NCBI GenBank assembly: GCA_036399175.1
Contig: DASWNP010000019.1
Coordinates: 1-64,000, forward strand
Source: DASWNP01 sp036399175
GTDB lineage: Bacteria; Acidobacteriota; Blastocatellia; Pyrinomonadales; Pyrinomonadaceae
Direction of reading: 5' to 3'
DNA: 64,000 bases
Both the position numbers and the translations under genes were made by a program. The notes beneath the pieces were generated by a model. The model saw only the letters and a list, made by a program, of their open reading frames with translations. It had not been told where the DNA came from and searched no databases. Shown in pieces: positions 63,809-64,000 of the stretch (positions within the stretch are counted from its first letter, which is position 1; each line of letters begins with the position of its first letter).

Positions 63809-64000
63809 TTATTTTGAAGCGGCGGCGACCGCCGACTGCCTCAATGTGAGCGTGTGGCCGTCTGCTTTGTGAACCATGTCGAAATAGTTCTTCAGCGCTC
63901 CGTAGCTGGTCACGGGAAACAGCATGCCTTCGAAGAAGAACGAGCGTTTGTAAACTAAGCTTCGGCTATCCGGCGTCACGCTTATCGAGACGACGTACCG
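63809..64000 (-). CDS. C-terminal end of a second DUF3857-transglutaminase-type protein (partial)
   Basis: The frame enters from the right edge of the window and ends at TAA 63811-63809, leaving 63 residues. The segment RSLVYKRSFFFEGMLFPV, then YGALKNYFDMVHKADGHTLT and LRQSAVAAASK, is the typical C-terminal end of DUF3857/transglutaminase proteins. It stops 55 bases before the start of the similar gene at 63753, so the two are probably a tandem pair in one operon. The catalytic part is outside the window. Confidence 0.82.
   Translation of the reverse strand, partial: RYVVSISVTPDSRSLVYKRSFFFEGMLFPVTSYGALKNYFDMVHKADGHTLTLRQSAVAAASK

Overview
The window is chromosomal DNA from a GC-rich, Gram-negative-type bacterium. 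It is most likely an acidobacterium of the Blastocatellia/Pyrinomonadaceae kind. The basis is family content: an acidobacterial-type VWFA-related secreted protein, a paired M16 peptidase operon, a VPS10/BNR-repeat secreted protein, DUF3857-transglutaminase proteins, DUF4386, a bacterial alpha-2-macroglobulin and a giant RHS protein. This is inference from gene families, not a marker-gene assignment. No rRNA, tRNA, CRISPR array or transposase gene was seen.

Layout. 1-2.7 kb: end of a two-component system (sensor kinase tail, OmpR-type regulator) and two small envelope proteins. 3.1-5.8 kb: an NTF2-like secreted protein, an overlapping HipA-like kinase/DUF3037 pair and a secreted histidine phosphatase. 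5.9-9.4 kb is a lower-GC islet: two copies of a 93-bp element with 13-bp terminal inverted repeats, a 22-bp-arm palindrome, a 49-aa membrane protein, an ECF-like sigma factor with a zinc-type anti-sigma, an odd Phe/Asp/Lys-rich exported protein and an AbrB-like protein. 9.4-21 kb: M16 peptidase pair, M43 metalloprotease, acyl-CoA dehydrogenase, lipoprotein, a 1170-aa sialidase-like/PKD/F5-8C protein and an ACAD10/11-type phosphotransferase. 21.2-31.1 kb: a minus-strand alpha-2-macroglobulin operon holding a DUF1175/YfaT-like protein, the macroglobulin, a membrane protein and a penicillin-binding/SpoIID/zinc-peptidase fusion. 31.4-37.2 kb: a Ser/Thr kinase fused to a complete UvrD-type helicase, then HrpB. 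37.3-44.6 kb: VWA protein, BNR-repeat protein and a Ca2+/H+ exchanger.

44.6-56.3 kb is an accessory region. A low-GC two-gene ATPase plus winged-helix unit (+) sits beside a minus-strand RHS polymorphic-toxin locus. The main RHS protein (2208 aa) combines an S8 subtilisin, an inserted ricin-B lectin, RHS repeats and a C-terminal HExxH tip. It is followed by a lipoprotein that is a plausible immunity protein, then by a displaced RHS-core copy with a different JAMM-like tip cut by an in-frame TAG, then by a second candidate immunity protein.

57.3-64 kb: a plus-strand run of exported proteins (Vps62-like, SGNH hydrolase, Tat-exported GDPD) facing two DUF3857-transglutaminase genes, the second cut by the window edge. 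The strongest leads are the kinase-helicase fusion, the macroglobulin/peptidoglycan-enzyme operon and the RHS locus.
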